Shown: positions 11,390 to 22,711, counted from the first letter of the stretch. The stretch is DNA of 64,000 nucleotides from Allacma fusca (GCA_947179485.1 OX359245.1:8723001-8787000), one strand, 5' to 3'. A program made the numbers and translations. Notes: generated from the sequence alone by a model not told the origin.

Positions 11390-12056
11390 TTACTTGTTGG
11401 CCATAATCTTTATTCCTTGCAATTAAAATGCTTCCCAGTTTCGCTGCAGATACCGAATTTCTCTAACGGTCTATACTTACGGTTATATAAGGTCTATGCT
11501 TATTATTCTCAACGTAGTGACATGTCAAATAGAAACCCCGAAGATCCATAAACATTTCTATAAATGAGCACCAAAGTATTATCTCAAAAAAATTTTCTGT
11601 GACAATAACAAAGTGAAGAATTGAAATTGAAATCATGTTCACAACTATTGCAAATAAAGAATTAATCGTACTTGAAATACTTGTGCTCATTGAAGGTTGA
11701 GATAGACACAGTGAAATGAAGTAATTTTGTATAAGCTATCAGGCCGTTCATTTATTTGTTCTCTGTGTTGTCATAAATTTTTTATTTAGTTAAACTTTGG
11801 ACTTGAAAGTCATTTAATTGTAGCTACAAATGCATAACAATTAAATTCGAATGAACAAAACTGAGGAGGACTCAATGAATCAAGGAATTTCGAAAAATTT
11901 AAGACAATTCTTTTCAATGAAATTTTACGTTTTTATTACTACAGATTTAATTTACCAGGTACCTGTGAGTGAATACCCTTTGAAATTACAGATAATCAAA
12001 GTAAATAAAAACTCCCGTTTGATGTTCGATTAAAACGAATTGTGAAACTACATTTG
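11390..12056. repeat. Diverged dispersed repeat R1, copy d (rearranged order)
   Basis: Contains the CCCAGTTTCGCTGCAGA block (11427) with CGAATTTCTCTAACGG and GAGCACCAAAGTATTATCTC. Then comes the GCTCATTGAAGGTTGAGATA block with CAGTGAAATGAAGTAATTT (11686-11730), then the ACTGAGGAGGACTCAATGAA block. The first two blocks are in the opposite order to copies a and c. That order is expected if one unit's end is followed by the next unit's start in an old tandem duplication. Confidence 0.55.
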
Positions 12057-12910
12057 AAGTTAACTCTCGTTATAATGGAATCTCTGGGGACTGGGATATT
12101 TTGTCCCTAATTAACACTTTCCCTTATATGCATATAAGGGACAAATTCACTTGTAGTGTATTTAAGAAAATCCTTAGATCTAATTTTGAATCTCCTTGTA
12201 ATCGTATAGTAATAACCTGTCCTTTTCTGTGACTAATTTTATTCGGGAGAAGTTTGTAGAGCAGAATGTCACTTAAATAACTGCACCGGTTGCTGGATTA
12301 CCACACTGATTAACTGTTTTCAGATTTGCATCTATGGTCACATGGTTTTCTAATACTTTGACTCGGGGTTTCTAATAATATTCACAGTTGAATTTGCCAA
12401 ATTTCTTACTTTACAGACTTGGCTACGAAATTGTATACCAGATTGAATATTAGATATTATCGATGCTTTTTGTCCTAAATATAAACGTCTACAATTTTCA
12501 CTCGTTATGAAATATTACAAGTAATTATTACAAGTTGAAGTAATAGCATATTAAACACCATGCCGTACTAACATTCAAAATAACGGAACGAGTATGTATG
12601 GATTTGAAAGAAACGAAAACAAGTGCTGGATATAAATCGTTAACAGATATTGTTGTATCTTAATAACATGAGCACAGATTGCGGTTACATGATTTTAGTC
12701 CCTTAAAATCCCTTATAAGCATTAATTATCATTCCATGGTACCCATTGTATATATGTTCCACTATAGCGAGTTTTCCCTTATAGGAATGTCCCTTATAAG
12801 CATTTTTCTTAAGTATTGCATTAACGGAAGATCTGGCGGGGACGGACAAACTTATCTCATAAAGTAACTTTTCCCTTATAAAGTCACCCCTTATAACGAG
12901 AGTTGACTGT
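12057..12910. mobile_element. Pogo/Tigger-like MITE with CCCTTATA sites
   Basis: The left end AGTTAACTCTCGTTATAATG and the complement of the right end CAGTCAACTCTCGTTATAAG are inverted repeats, and the right end is flanked by TA. Inside are many CCCTTATA/TATAAGGG words on both strands, mainly within 250 bp of each end. Termini of this CAGT..AACTCTCGTTATAA type and TA targets fit pogo/Tigger elements of the Tc1-mariner superfamily. It lacks a transposase. The 112-codon minus-strand frame at 12703-13041 runs across its right end and is not a gene. Confidence 0.65.
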
Positions 12911-13890
12911 ATATAATTCTTTGCCTCAAAGCAGTTAATGATTAAAATGTTGGAAAGAAATACTTCTGATAATGGCAGTTGTCTAGGTACTTCAGACGAT
13001 GCCGCTAAGCAGGTCCAAGCTAAATTGGAAAATACAAGCAATGCATCCTAATTACGAAATAGTAAACCGACAAATCAATGTTTTAGTAAGTTCCGCATTC
13101 GCAATAAATTGGAGAATCACAAGCGTAATGTTGAAGATGACTTTGGATATCAAGTCACGAGTATAGGATGTACCAAACTTCTCCCGGGAGGAATGTAAAA
13201 TTAAACAAATTAACACCAGATTGCATCTAGCTGCTACTAATATTAATGTATGTATGACTTTAAAAATCTGGTGAAAGAATCATACTAATGTTGTCGTGAA
13301 AGACCTGGTTGATATAGAATTATGCGAGACGGAACCTAAATTTACTGTTGTGACTTGCAAGCCAAAACGAGAAAATCGAGTGGTTTTATTTCAAAGCGTG
13401 TTCTTCTAAAAATCTAAAACAAAACCTGGTGGGTTAATTATATAAAAATTACTTCGGATATCCGCGGATTGACTCGGATGAACTGTTTATCCAATCCTAA
13501 AATTTCGGATCGGTTAGGAATAACTTGTTATTCCCAACAGTCGAATCGGATCGGATAACAAATTTTTGTACCTCCATAATTACCCCCACATTCAAATATC
13601 ATTAAAACTTCTATAAACGCAATTCCTCCAATGTATGTTTATTTTATTAATATCCGCAATGACTACTCCACAGGGCGTTTTATTACCTTTTAATGCCTAG
13701 AATCAGTATATTTTAAATTCAAAACAGGCCCACAAATGGCACATATATTGGCTAACAATGACTATTCACTGAGTGAATCAACTTCTGGTGTATTTAATTA
13801 ACGCAAACGTGTAGGTTCTTGCTGGATACAGATGCATAATACCATTAACAGGAAATGGACTTTTTTCAGTGTAAGTGCTACCCTTAATGA
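12911..13890. other. Non-coding stretch with a small GGATCGG-rich inverted segment
   Basis: No gene is visible. At about 13450-13565 short GGAT/CGGAT words occur on both sides of a centre, with complementary pieces (GACTCGGATGAACTG and the complement of CAGTCGAATC). It may be a decayed MITE arm. At about 13222-13273 there is a small inverted pair CACCAGATT...AATCTGGTG. Confidence 0.35.
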
Positions 13891-13895
13891 ATCGG

Positions 13896-13930
13896 TATAA
13901 ATTCTTGCGTTTTATTTTCCTACCTCAGTT
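13896..13930 (+). promoter_or_regulatory. TATA box and initiator of the desaturase gene
   Basis: TATAAA at 13896-13901 and TCAGTT at 13925-13930 put the initiator A (13927) 31 bp from the first T of the TATA box, the normal spacing for arthropod core promoters. The first ATG in the coding frame after this site is the one used for the desaturase (14086), giving a 5' leader of about 159 nt. An in-frame stop at 14032-14034 rules out a longer N-terminus in the unspliced leader. Confidence 0.75.
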
Positions 13931-14085
13931 ACTACAGGAACCTTTGAGTACAGCAGTCGTTGCTAGAATTGTTCTGCACATTTAGCACTGATCTTTCCCA
14001 GTATTTTTCAGAAATAACTCTTTTAGTCAGTTAACAATTTTATAACAATTTATTTGAAACGGTGTCACAATTGGCGTTTTTCAAC

Positions 14086-15601
14086 ATGTTTGCAAAACCT
14101 GAAGCAAAGTTTGAACCCCAAAAGTATTTTAAGACACTTGGTTCCAAAAAACAAGATAAAACAATTTTTAATGTATCCAAAAATAAATCAAACAGCATCT
14201 TCAATAAGTACGTTATTATGCTCATCCTAATATTCTCATTAAGTCATCTCTTTGGAATTATTGGGTTAGTGAACATTTTTCGAGGCAACGTGTATCCAGC
14301 CACAGTTCTACTAGGTAAGTGAAGTTAGCTTCATTACACGAGCCATGATTTATTCTAAAAACTTTTTCACAATATTTTAAAATAAATAGCAGTTACATAT
14401 TTGTTCTATTTAATTTTGTAAATTGTTTATTATACAATTTTAGCTATAGTTTTAGCTGAGTTAGGGGTTTTCGGCACTACAATCGGGGCTCACAGGTTTT
14501 GGTCTCATAAATCATTTAAAGCCAGAACACCTTTGAAGATTCTGCTGGTGTTCCTTCACTCACTAGCCGGACAGGTACAACAACGTTGTTGATATATATT
14601 CAGTTTTTGTTCAGATGTTCAACATGAAGCAATATTTTTGTGTTTGATTTGTTTGTATTTAAATACTTCAGGCTTTTATTTACCGCTGGGTTATGTGGCA
14701 CCGTTTGCATCATAAATTTGTGGACACTGATGGTGATCCTCATAACTCAACCCGTGGTTTCTTTTATTCCCACATTGGATGGATAATCACATATGACCAT
14801 TCCAAATTGGTCCCTTATTTAGCAAAGATTGACATGTCAGATTTGAAAAACGATCCAATTGTGGCGTGGAACAGAAAGTAGTGCTCATGATACAATACTT
14901 TGTTGCTCAATATTTGTAAATTTTAGGTTGCACCACCAGCTTCATAAATGATATATTTTTCTAAGTTAAATATATATTTTAAAATGATATGGAGAACTAA
15001 ATGTATTTAATAGACAAATCTGGTTTTAGATACTATATGAAATACTGTTTCCTGCCGTTGGTCATAATATTTCCCGTACTTATATCCGTCTATCTCATTG
15101 GCGAGACCGTTTTAAACGCTTTTTGCGTCGCCGGTTGTTTAAAATTCATCTACAGTTCACATAGCACATTCCTAATCAACAGTGTGGCGCATACGTGGGG
15201 CAGTCGCCCTTATGATAAGTGAGTAAAAATATTTACTTTAAGTAGCAGTAGCATCGTTTCCGTAATGGGCTATTAATTATTGAATATTTGGACTACCTTA
15301 CGTAGAAAAACGTAGTAAAATATTCCTTAACTATTCCAGAAATATTACTGCTAGAAACAATCGCTTTGTCTCCTTGTTTGCACTTGGAGAAGGCTGGCAC
15401 AACTACCATCACGCGTTTCCACGAGATTACAAAACGTCTGAGTTTGGACTGTACCGATGGAACCTTTCGGCGGCACTCATAGACTTCTTTGCATGTATTG
15501 GTTGGGCATATGATCTTCAAAAGACTCGCCCAGATGAAATTGAGAAAAGGGTAAATCGTACTGCTGACAAATCTATTCATGAAAATCAATTGCTGGGTTG
15601 A
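14086..15601 (+). CDS. Acyl-CoA desaturase (membrane, di-iron, delta-9 type family)
   Basis: Five exons: 14086-14314, 14444-14574, 14672-14877, 15030-15218 and 15340-15601. The introns (129, 97, 152 and 121 nt) all start GT and end AG, in phases 1, 0, 2 and 2. The spliced product is 338 residues, normal for the family. It carries all three histidine boxes: HRFWSH (93-98), HRLHH (130-134) and HNYHH (272-276, within GEGWHNYHH). It also has the N-x3-H site N239/H243, and the usual pairs of membrane segments before boxes 1 and 3. These enzymes sit in the ER membrane and use O2 and cytochrome b5 to put a double bond in fatty acyl-CoA. The protein is divergent: the segment before box 2 reads QAFIYRWVMWHR where the family normally has acidic residues (RDHR), so substrate and position of the double bond cannot be called. 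Coding looks intact. Confidence 0.9.
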
Positions 15602-15657
15602 TATGGTTCGGGATTTATTTAGAGGGTTTACAGAGACAATCCATTATGTTTAAATAG

Positions 15658-15663
15658 AATAAA
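15658..15663 (+). terminator. PolyA signal of the desaturase gene
   Basis: AATAAA lies 57 nt after the desaturase stop codon, within a short AT-rich 3' UTR. Confidence 0.7.
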
Positions 15664-15689
15664 ATAATTATTGTACGCTGTCAAGTGTT

Positions 15690-16300
15690 TACGTTATGTC
15701 CATACAACGCTCCTGAAATAGTTAAATCTGGAATGTACATTCAATTCCTATGTAATTTATATTATTTTGATGTCTGTTCAATGTTCAAGTAGGAAACTTC
15801 CTATAGAATGTACATGTTATGCCGACATATAATGGCCACGAATTGATTGCCAATTGTACATTTTATGCGCATATAATATTCAACTACCGATCAAACAATG
15901 CCCATTTAGTATTAAATGTCTATGCAATCACTGTCTTTTAAATGTACTATTGAAGATCATCGAATGTTCGTTCAAATTCATGTACTAATCGTTCATTGCT
16001 CATGGATTGTACATTCAATTCCTATAAATTGCTCGTTTAATGCTTATAGAATGCCCATTATATTTTTGTGGATTTTTAATACAATTCTCATGGAATAACA
16101 ACCCATGGAATGAACAATCAACGATCAAGCGACGGCTACCTATGACATGCCCATTCAATGTTCAAAACATGCTAGTTCAATCATCTAGTAGTATTCACTA
16201 AATTCATAAGGATTTTACAATCAATTCTCATCTAATGTTCATCTTCTGCTCACGTGAAAGATCATCATATGTTCATGAGTTGTACTACTTAACAAGTCGT
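15690..16300. repeat. Degenerate palindromic short repeat tract
   Basis: Many variants of a roughly 20-25 bp word, such as TGTACATTCAATTCCTAT and its partial complement ATAGAATGTACAT, recur with no strict period. Examples are near 15734, 15803, 16007 and 16136. The words are close to self-complementary (GAATG..CATTC), so the tract could fold extensively. No terminal inverted repeat or coding frame is evident. Confidence 0.55.
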
Positions 16301-16850
16301 GAATTGACACGTCAAATTAAGTATTAACTTGACAGAATTACACAGAATTTTCTTCTTCATTCACTTTTTGGGACCCATGATCACTATGAGGTGTAGACTG
16401 GATGAAGGCTGGTGAAATTACCTAATATGTCATAGTGGGCATCCGGAATGAAACGTATGCTGCAAATAATCCTGTTTTATAACAATTGTCCCGACGTACC
16501 TTAATTGTTTAGGGAAATCAAGAGGGTGTTTTGTGATTGAAAATACAAAAATAATCTGGCGTGACGTTTGGTCAGCCCGAGTTCTGGGACATGTTGCCAT
16601 GTCCCTAAAGAGTACCCGACTGGTCCGCCGTCAGCCTATTGTATGCCTTGTCTCCCTGGAGGCATTCGGGGCTCTAGTTCTCTATTTGTGCTAACAAGCT
16701 TTTAATAACCTTATACAGATATTAAATATTTTATTATGGTAATTTAAGTAAATACAGTGTAAGTCACACGAGTGCTTTGCATATTTTATTTTAATAACTT
16801 TATTTTTATTATTTAAATATTCTAATAACATCAATAGCGCTTTATTCATT
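16301..16850. other. Non-coding stretch, nothing recognised
   Basis: It has a locally higher GC patch at 16555-16680 but no open reading frame or RNA gene that I can support. Confidence 0.35.
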
Positions 16851-16852
16851 TA

Positions 16853-18494
16853 AGGGATATGCCACAAATGACGTCATGCATTTAGTAAGTCATATTGTCT
16901 CTGCATGATTTAACATGACGTACTCAGTCAGTCCCTTTTCTAAATCACGACGTCATTTTTCCGCACCTATTTAACCCAGATCGTTGGTTACTCCTACATA
17001 AAATCCCGTGCGAATTTGTAAGTTTAAATATCGACTTCATCATCCAAAATCATTAATCCAACAATGGCATGACAACCTCAATAATTCACAAAGTCACAAG
17101 AAAACGTTGTATCAAGTAATACACTGGACAGAGTAACTACTGTTAGTTTTTTAAAGCAGACAATTCCAACACAATTTAAGTAACGGTGAATTAAAATTGT
17201 GCTATAACAATTTTAACTTGAAATGTATCTGCATTTATTGACTCATCTTGAAAACTAAAAGTTATACAAAAAACATCGACTGCGTCACCGGTCGGAGAAG
17301 TATGTATAGGCATCTGTTTAAAGTTCCTCACATCCTACGACTGAACCGATCTTCTAGCAATTACCGTCTGTTTAATACATTTTCTTTGTAAGGAAACCAA
17401 AATGGTTACATATAAACACCAACTAATACCTGCACCATCGACCGGTGGCATAGTCAACATTTACCAAACTGTGCATAACTGTAATGGTTCTTAGTGCATA
17501 CCCATATTATGAAATACTAGCCCACTAAATCATCCTATAGTTTCAAATATCATTAATTCCTTCTTGTCTACTGTATAATCAGAATAATAATTATCGAATG
17601 AGCGTCACTAGATAATTCAACATTTCCACGTGGACACGTTATCTAAAATGTCAGAAGTATTGGTTTTAAAGGAGGTAGTTTCATGCATCTAGCCTTGGAA
17701 AAGTATATGTCCCATATACACGCACATTTGTTATACATTCTTACAGTAGTGTAAGGTAATAATCTCGCAATCTATTGTGACTTTATAATTTTTTAAGCTT
17801 CCTTTTGCAGCTGTAATAATAAGCATCATTGACTGGATTATTGCGAAAAGCTATTTCGTGCGATTTAAGTGAATTTTATAATTAAAAATGCTTTTAAGTA
17901 AAAACTACGTATACGCCCATTTGCCTGTCAAGTTACATTTTGTGTCCCGCTTATTTTACCACAATACCCCACTTCAGCTCTTTGTGATTTTGTTTATATG
18001 AAGTGTTAAGGCACAAACAGGAGTAAGTCGATTTTCAAAATTTTACAGGTGAAATTGTTTTTCTACTATAAAATGTGTCTGTTACATTATTAAAGTTATT
18101 GACCGACTGAGCGACCTACTTCAAATTATATTTGACCTATACGATTTTACCCATGAATTAGTACAAGTACCTGATGATTTTTGTTTCTCACTTGTTCACA
18201 GAAGTCATTGTTAATCTTCTAATGTTATTATGATTATTACCGATGGCTAATAACAAAATCTCGACGATAAAAACGAGGTAAACGAAGGCGACTAATTGCT
18301 GATAATTAACACTTAGTTTGCAAACGAACAGTTTTAAATAATAAAGCAGCCTATGGCATTATATTATACCCATATACGCATACACATGACGTCATATACA
18401 GTCAGTCAGCCTTCGTTGTGACGACGAATGATCGTCCAGTCTGTCAGTCGTAATTTGTAAGGTTTTTGGATGCCGTCATTTGTGGCACATCCCC
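16853..18494. mobile_element. TIR DNA element with TGACGTCA subterminal sites
   Basis: The left end GGGATATGCCACAAATGACG and the complement of the right end GGGATGTGCCACAAATGACG match at 19 of 20 positions. Palindromic TGACGTCA words lie just inside both ends (16870 and 18388), along with CAGTCAGT/ACTGACTG words on both sides. About 1.64 kb, with no transposase frame. The target duplication is unclear, so the superfamily is left open. The 88-codon minus-strand frame at 18406-18672 runs out of the right end and is not credible as a gene. Confidence 0.65.
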
Positions 18495-19069
18495 AATTGC
18501 GCTGTTTTACAGTATATATTAATTTAATTAAATAATGTAGATCAAATTTACTGACTTCGTGGTAATAAAATCGTGGACTGTCAATTATTTCATTTTGAAA
18601 GCAACTCATCTGTGTCCTAATTATTCTACTCACTTCTGATGACATTTGACCACTAGTAGGTATATTAATCATGAATGGGACTTACTTTAAAAACTCTGAT
18701 TATTCTGAAATTAAAAACAATTTAATATGCATAGACGGATTAGTTCTTGGTTCTTAGGTCAACGATTATTTTAAAAAATTCAACGGTTTCTTTGAACAAC
18801 TTTAATTTCAAAGGGCTAACATGCAGTCATCTGTGACATTGGAATTAACTCAAATCCAGAGTCGTTCAATTAACCAACTAGTTCATTAAATGAATTGTTG
18901 CATACATTAATAAACGATATCGTAACGTATCACAACGCTACCAAATGAATATATTTGCATATATATATACATAATCTACGTACAGTAATTAAAATATGAA
19001 AATTTGTTATACGACGTTGCGTTGATTGGCGATGTGTGATCAGTTTAATAATTACGTCGTGGTTCAAAC
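18495..19069. other. Non-coding stretch ending in a hAT target duplication
   Basis: A short ATATAT run occurs at about 18949-18972. GTTCAAAC at 19062-19069 is the left target duplication of the next element. No gene is seen. Confidence 0.4.
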
Positions 19070-20380
19070 CAGTGCTCGGCACGGGTACGAAAAATCGGTA
19101 CCTGTACCCGTATCCGCACCCGAAATGCGGGTATTGCAATATCTGGTATCTATACCCGTACCCATACCCGAGTATCCGGGTACAAATGTTTCGTACCCGT
19201 ACCCTAAATGTAATCTCAACCCATGAACTTGTAACCCCATTGTACCCGTTCTCGAAAAATACTCGAAAATTGTACCCATACTCGGGTATCTCAGTGTTGT
19301 ACCCGTACTCGTACCCGGGTACTTTTACCAGATTTGTCTCAATGTAATACATAGTACGTGAAATGTAATAATGTATGACACCTTAGTGTGTAATTTTGAC
19401 TAATTGTATATTTTCATTAAAGAGTAGAAAAACTAGAAGCGTTTTTAAGAAGCGAAAATAAAATTACTATTATCCCCTTTGATTGCTTATGGGCTGATGG
19501 GCTGATGAGTATTGTGTGGCACCCAGCCCACATGTACATGCATTTTTGTGCATAGAGATAACTAACATGCAGTTTTGGCTTGAGACTTGGCGACTCGATT
19601 TTTCACTTCTTGATGTATTCGACCTTTTCCACTAATTTTCGTATCTCAGTAGCTCTGTCTAAATATTACTCAATAATATCTTGTTACAAATATCCGCCTT
19701 GTCCTAATCAATTGCCAATAACACAAAATAACTTGCCATCCAACTTTTTCAGAACTGAAATTTGTAAATTGTATTAATTGTGGCTAATAAGTATCATCAG
19801 TGTGTCACACAGACTCTTTATGTAATTAGTGACAAAATACTACATTATGAAGACGATTAGTACAAAATTTTGTTAAATCCTATTCTCCACTTCTATTTTG
19901 TCATTATTCCTCGTCTGTTTATTTATTTATATGCTTTCTAAAACGTTCCCCAAAAGCATATTTTAGCTACACAGTTTAAAATACATTTACAGTATGTTGT
20001 AAGGTTATACGGTTATTAACAATAAGCTATATGTATTCAGAAATACTAAAAATACCGACAGATGTTTCCAACATACGGGCATGATGGCAGAAAATTCATC
20101 AAAATGTGTAAAATCTCAACGTATCCAAATACTCGGGTACAATGGTCGCGGGTACGAGTAAATGACCCCATTATACCCGTACCCGGTGGGTATATACCCA
20201 TTTTGAAATCCTTGTACCCGTACCCATACCCGTATCCGTACCCGAAATTTTGAGCCTACCGAAGTGTACCTGGGTAGTACCCGGAATTGTTCGGGTACAC
20301 AAAATCTGTACCCGGGTAGTGCCCATACCCGTACCCGTACCCGTTTACCCGAGTATTACCCATACCCGTGCCGAGCACTG
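19070..20380. mobile_element. hAT-type MITE with GGGTAC arms
   Basis: A 1311 bp element with an exact 8-bp duplication, GTTCAAAC at 19062-19069 and 20381-20388, and perfect inverted ends CAGTGCTCGGCACGGGTA. About 250 bp at each end are built from GGGTAC/GTACCC words. The centre (about 19350-20110) is ordinary AT-rich sequence with no transposase. The frames at 18930-19352 and 20062-20253, rich in Tyr-Pro or Gly-Tyr, are translations of the hexamers. Confidence 0.92.
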
Positions 20381-20734
20381 GTTCAAACGAAGTCTTTGGT
20401 GGATAATGAAAAATGACTGAGAATACTGCAGCAAGATAATTTACAGCTGTCTAGACCAAAATCTATGGTTCACAAGACAAAAATTCGTAAAAATGTTTTT
20501 CTCAGTTTTATCAATATGAAATAATATTTCTGCTCAAACGCTGTCAAATTTAAAATAAAGAATCAAAGTGCACGAATTGTTAACATGCGGAGGTTATTTA
20601 AATGACACATATTTAACGTGCGAGTTGTTAGTTTCGCTCCAACCGGTTGTTGTTGAATCATTACAATGGAAAATAGCTCCAGCACCAAGACAGTTTTAAA
20701 AGGAAAAGTCCACAGACAATTCTGACGCTATAAC

Positions 20735-21256
20735 TACACATGTTCATACCGTTCTTGTTTAAAATACCGTAATTACCGTTACCGTAAAGAGAAAAAACCC
20801 CGGTAATATTTTTTAGGTACTGTATCGTAAATTAATCAGAATTTTGGAAAAATGTGAATAAAAGGCTATTTTTATGGTATAAATATATGAAGTAAAAATT
20901 TAACAGAATTATTCAATAATCAGTTTATTGTCAGGAGTCAGGTCATCATCGTAGCGTGTCAGGGCTTGTACTTACGTTCGTTCACTTAATAAAGTATAGT
21001 ATGTGTTCATTCACACATTTTCATGTACAAATATATTCACAGACTTGGCTGACGATTTAATATTGCTATTTTATCTCTGCACGTGGTTTGTACAGGGAAA
21101 AACCACAATTTTATGAGCCTCCCGCTAGATTGACGATATCGTATGGAGATACGATATCACTTCAAAAAAGCGAAAATTATCGTAGCTAAACCTTACCCCA
21201 ATTTTTTACGGTAACTACGGTATTACCGTACTACAATACCGTAGTTGCCATGTCTA
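20735..21256. mobile_element. hAT-type MITE with TACCGT arms
   Basis: A 522 bp element with an exact 8-bp duplication, GCTATAAC at 20727-20734 and 21257-21264. The left end TACACATGTTCATACCG and the complement of the right end TAGACATGGCAACTACGG are imperfect inverted repeats. Both arms carry repeated TACCGT/ACGGTA words (20747-20800 and 21200-21243). A near-palindrome, ATATCGTATGGAGATACGAT, lies at 21137. No coding capacity. Confidence 0.85.
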
Positions 21257-21514
21257 GCTATAACCACCAGTAAGAAAGCAATAATATTTGATTGAAATGG
21301 AAAATACTCTTCGAAGTACTTACAGAATATTATTTATGGATAATTCCGGAGGTTCATTACAACCCATTTAAAATTGAGGCATTCACAAGGGAATTTAAAA
21401 ATTGTTTTTTAACGTTCCGCTCACATCAAAAAGCATGGGGTATTTGTGAGCTCAAAGTTTTTGGATACATTCAGATATTTAGGGAAGTTAATAATTATAA
21501 TATAATTATTATAG

Positions 21515-21765
21515 CTCCTAACGGGTCGAGTAGCTATCCATACCGTACTCGTACTTGGAACCGTATTCGAATTGTCGGGCCAAATTCCCACTTGACTCGG
21601 TCTTGTGTCTTCAAGTACGAGTACAAAATCCTTTACTGGGAGGACGGTATTATATTTCTTAATTTTTTAAAAAGCTTGGGCGCACTTACGAGTACGAGTA
21701 TGAAACGTTTAAACCGACCGACCCGTACTCGAACTCGTACTCGAACCGTACTCGAGTAACAAGTA
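21515..21765. mobile_element. GAGTAC-hexamer sequence, probable decayed hAT-type MITE
   Basis: GAGTAC/GTACTCG words cluster at 21544-21630 and 21690-21760 around a short centre, as in the complete hAT-type MITEs nearby. I could not find a matching 8-bp duplication or clean terminal repeats. The 155-codon plus-strand frame over 21292-21759 is a by-product of the words. Confidence 0.45.
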
Positions 21766-21828
21766 CGCGAAAAAAAATTAGTTTTGTAATATTGTTTTTG
21801 TTATTGACGTGGACAACAAGTAGTAAAT

Positions 21829-22092
21829 TCAACTGACAAGGATTTTTAACTGGAACTTACAAACATCGTTTGCAATGAAAATTGTATCCAACGAGGTTGT
21901 AACTATATACAAAGGGGCATCATATTCTTTTTTTCCTCGTAGTCCGTATAAGGAACCGTGACACAAAATCTTCTTTCTCTGATTTCTTTTCCAGATTTTT
22001 TCAAAAGTTTGTTCTGTTGGTCTAGGTGAAAAACTGTGGTCAATGTCTTCACACAAGTGTGCGAAGCCAAAATTCTTTGAGGAATGTTGACA
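21829..22092 (-). other. Unassigned open frame, duplicated in decayed form at 22.88 kb
   Basis: Read on the minus strand, an 87-codon open stretch ends in TGA at 21829-21831. It has a basic middle (KIWKRNQRKK) and an RGKKEYDAPLYI segment. A second, decayed copy in the same orientation lies at about 22879-23045. There the equivalent segment reads GEKGYEAPRNFY but in a different frame and with stops. Two copies of the same sequence 1 kb apart, one clearly broken, suggest an old duplication of an exon or a mobile-element fragment. I do not recognise it, and there is no sign of a promoter. Confidence 0.3.
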
Positions 22093-22639
22093 TCACAAAT
22101 TTTTATTCACAGCCAAAACAAATCTTTTAAATTTGTTTTGACTTCTTGATAAGAAGCCTGTTGGTCTTTCTGGGGACACCCCACCAACAGCCCCTGCCCT
22201 GAGAATTGTGAGCATTACCGCTGTAATTATTTTCTCTTTACACCGGTTTTGCTACTCGCAATTTTATTAATTTTATAATAGAAATGGATATTAAGAAAAT
22301 AATATGGTAATAGTTCAAATCCTGTATATTTGATTATTCTGCCCGAAACTTTACCAATATAGTATAGTTTGGGTTCCTTTTATTTTGTAGAATAATAAAT
22401 GCGCTGAAATGAGCTCTTAAACCAGACTACCATTTTGAAAAACATTACATACAATGTTTTGAAAATCTATGTTACGTTAAATGATAGCAAATATTGAAGC
22501 GGAGAAGATGAAAATTTTTTAGAAAGTGTCAAAAAGTTAGAAAGGATGCTTTAGTTTCTAAGGACTACGATCATATACGTATTTATTAACGCAGTTCTTC
22601 AAATTAATGTATTAATTTTTTGAAAGGAACAAAATTTAC

Positions 22640-22711
22640 TGCCGTGACCAGGATTCGAACCTGGGTTACTGCGGCCACAACGCAGGGTCCTAACCACTAG
22701 ACGATCACGGC
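22640..22711 (-). tRNA. tRNA-His (GTG)
   Basis: A full cloverleaf reads on the minus strand. The acceptor stem is GCCGTGA/TCACGGC, the D arm contains AGTGGTTAGG, and the anticodon arm CTGCG-TTGTGGC-CGCAG has anticodon GTG. The T arm CCAGG-TTCGAAT-CCTGG includes the intact B box. The discriminator base is A (22640), as expected for eukaryotic tRNA-His, where G-1 is added after transcription. There is no intron. A TTTT Pol III terminator follows at 22634-22631. Nothing suggests a pseudogene. Confidence 0.95.

Noticed and set aside
1644..11690. Two minus-strand frames both starting MSTSISS (1644-1865 and 11463-11690) as a gene family
   Set aside because: The shared start reflects R1 repeat similarity on the DNA level. 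The frames diverge completely after seven residues.
12703..13041. 112-codon minus-strand frame
   Set aside because: It crosses the right end of the pogo-like MITE. Its repeated Tyr-Lys-Gly words come from TATAAGGG sites.
14062..14085. GTG at 14062 as the desaturase start
   Set aside because: The in-frame ATG at 14086 follows eight codons later and is the first normal start after the predicted cap site.
18406..18672. 88-codon minus-strand frame
   Set aside because: It runs from flanking DNA into the terminal repeat of the 16.85-18.49 kb element and shows no domain.
18930..20253. Tyr-Pro and Gly-Tyr rich frames on both strands
   Set aside because: They translate the GGGTAC hexamers in the arms of the hAT-type MITE.
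21292..21759. 155-codon plus-strand frame
   Set aside because: Its end is the translation of GAGTAC words (RTRTRTRT). There is no conserved domain, and it crosses the edge of a word-rich repeat.
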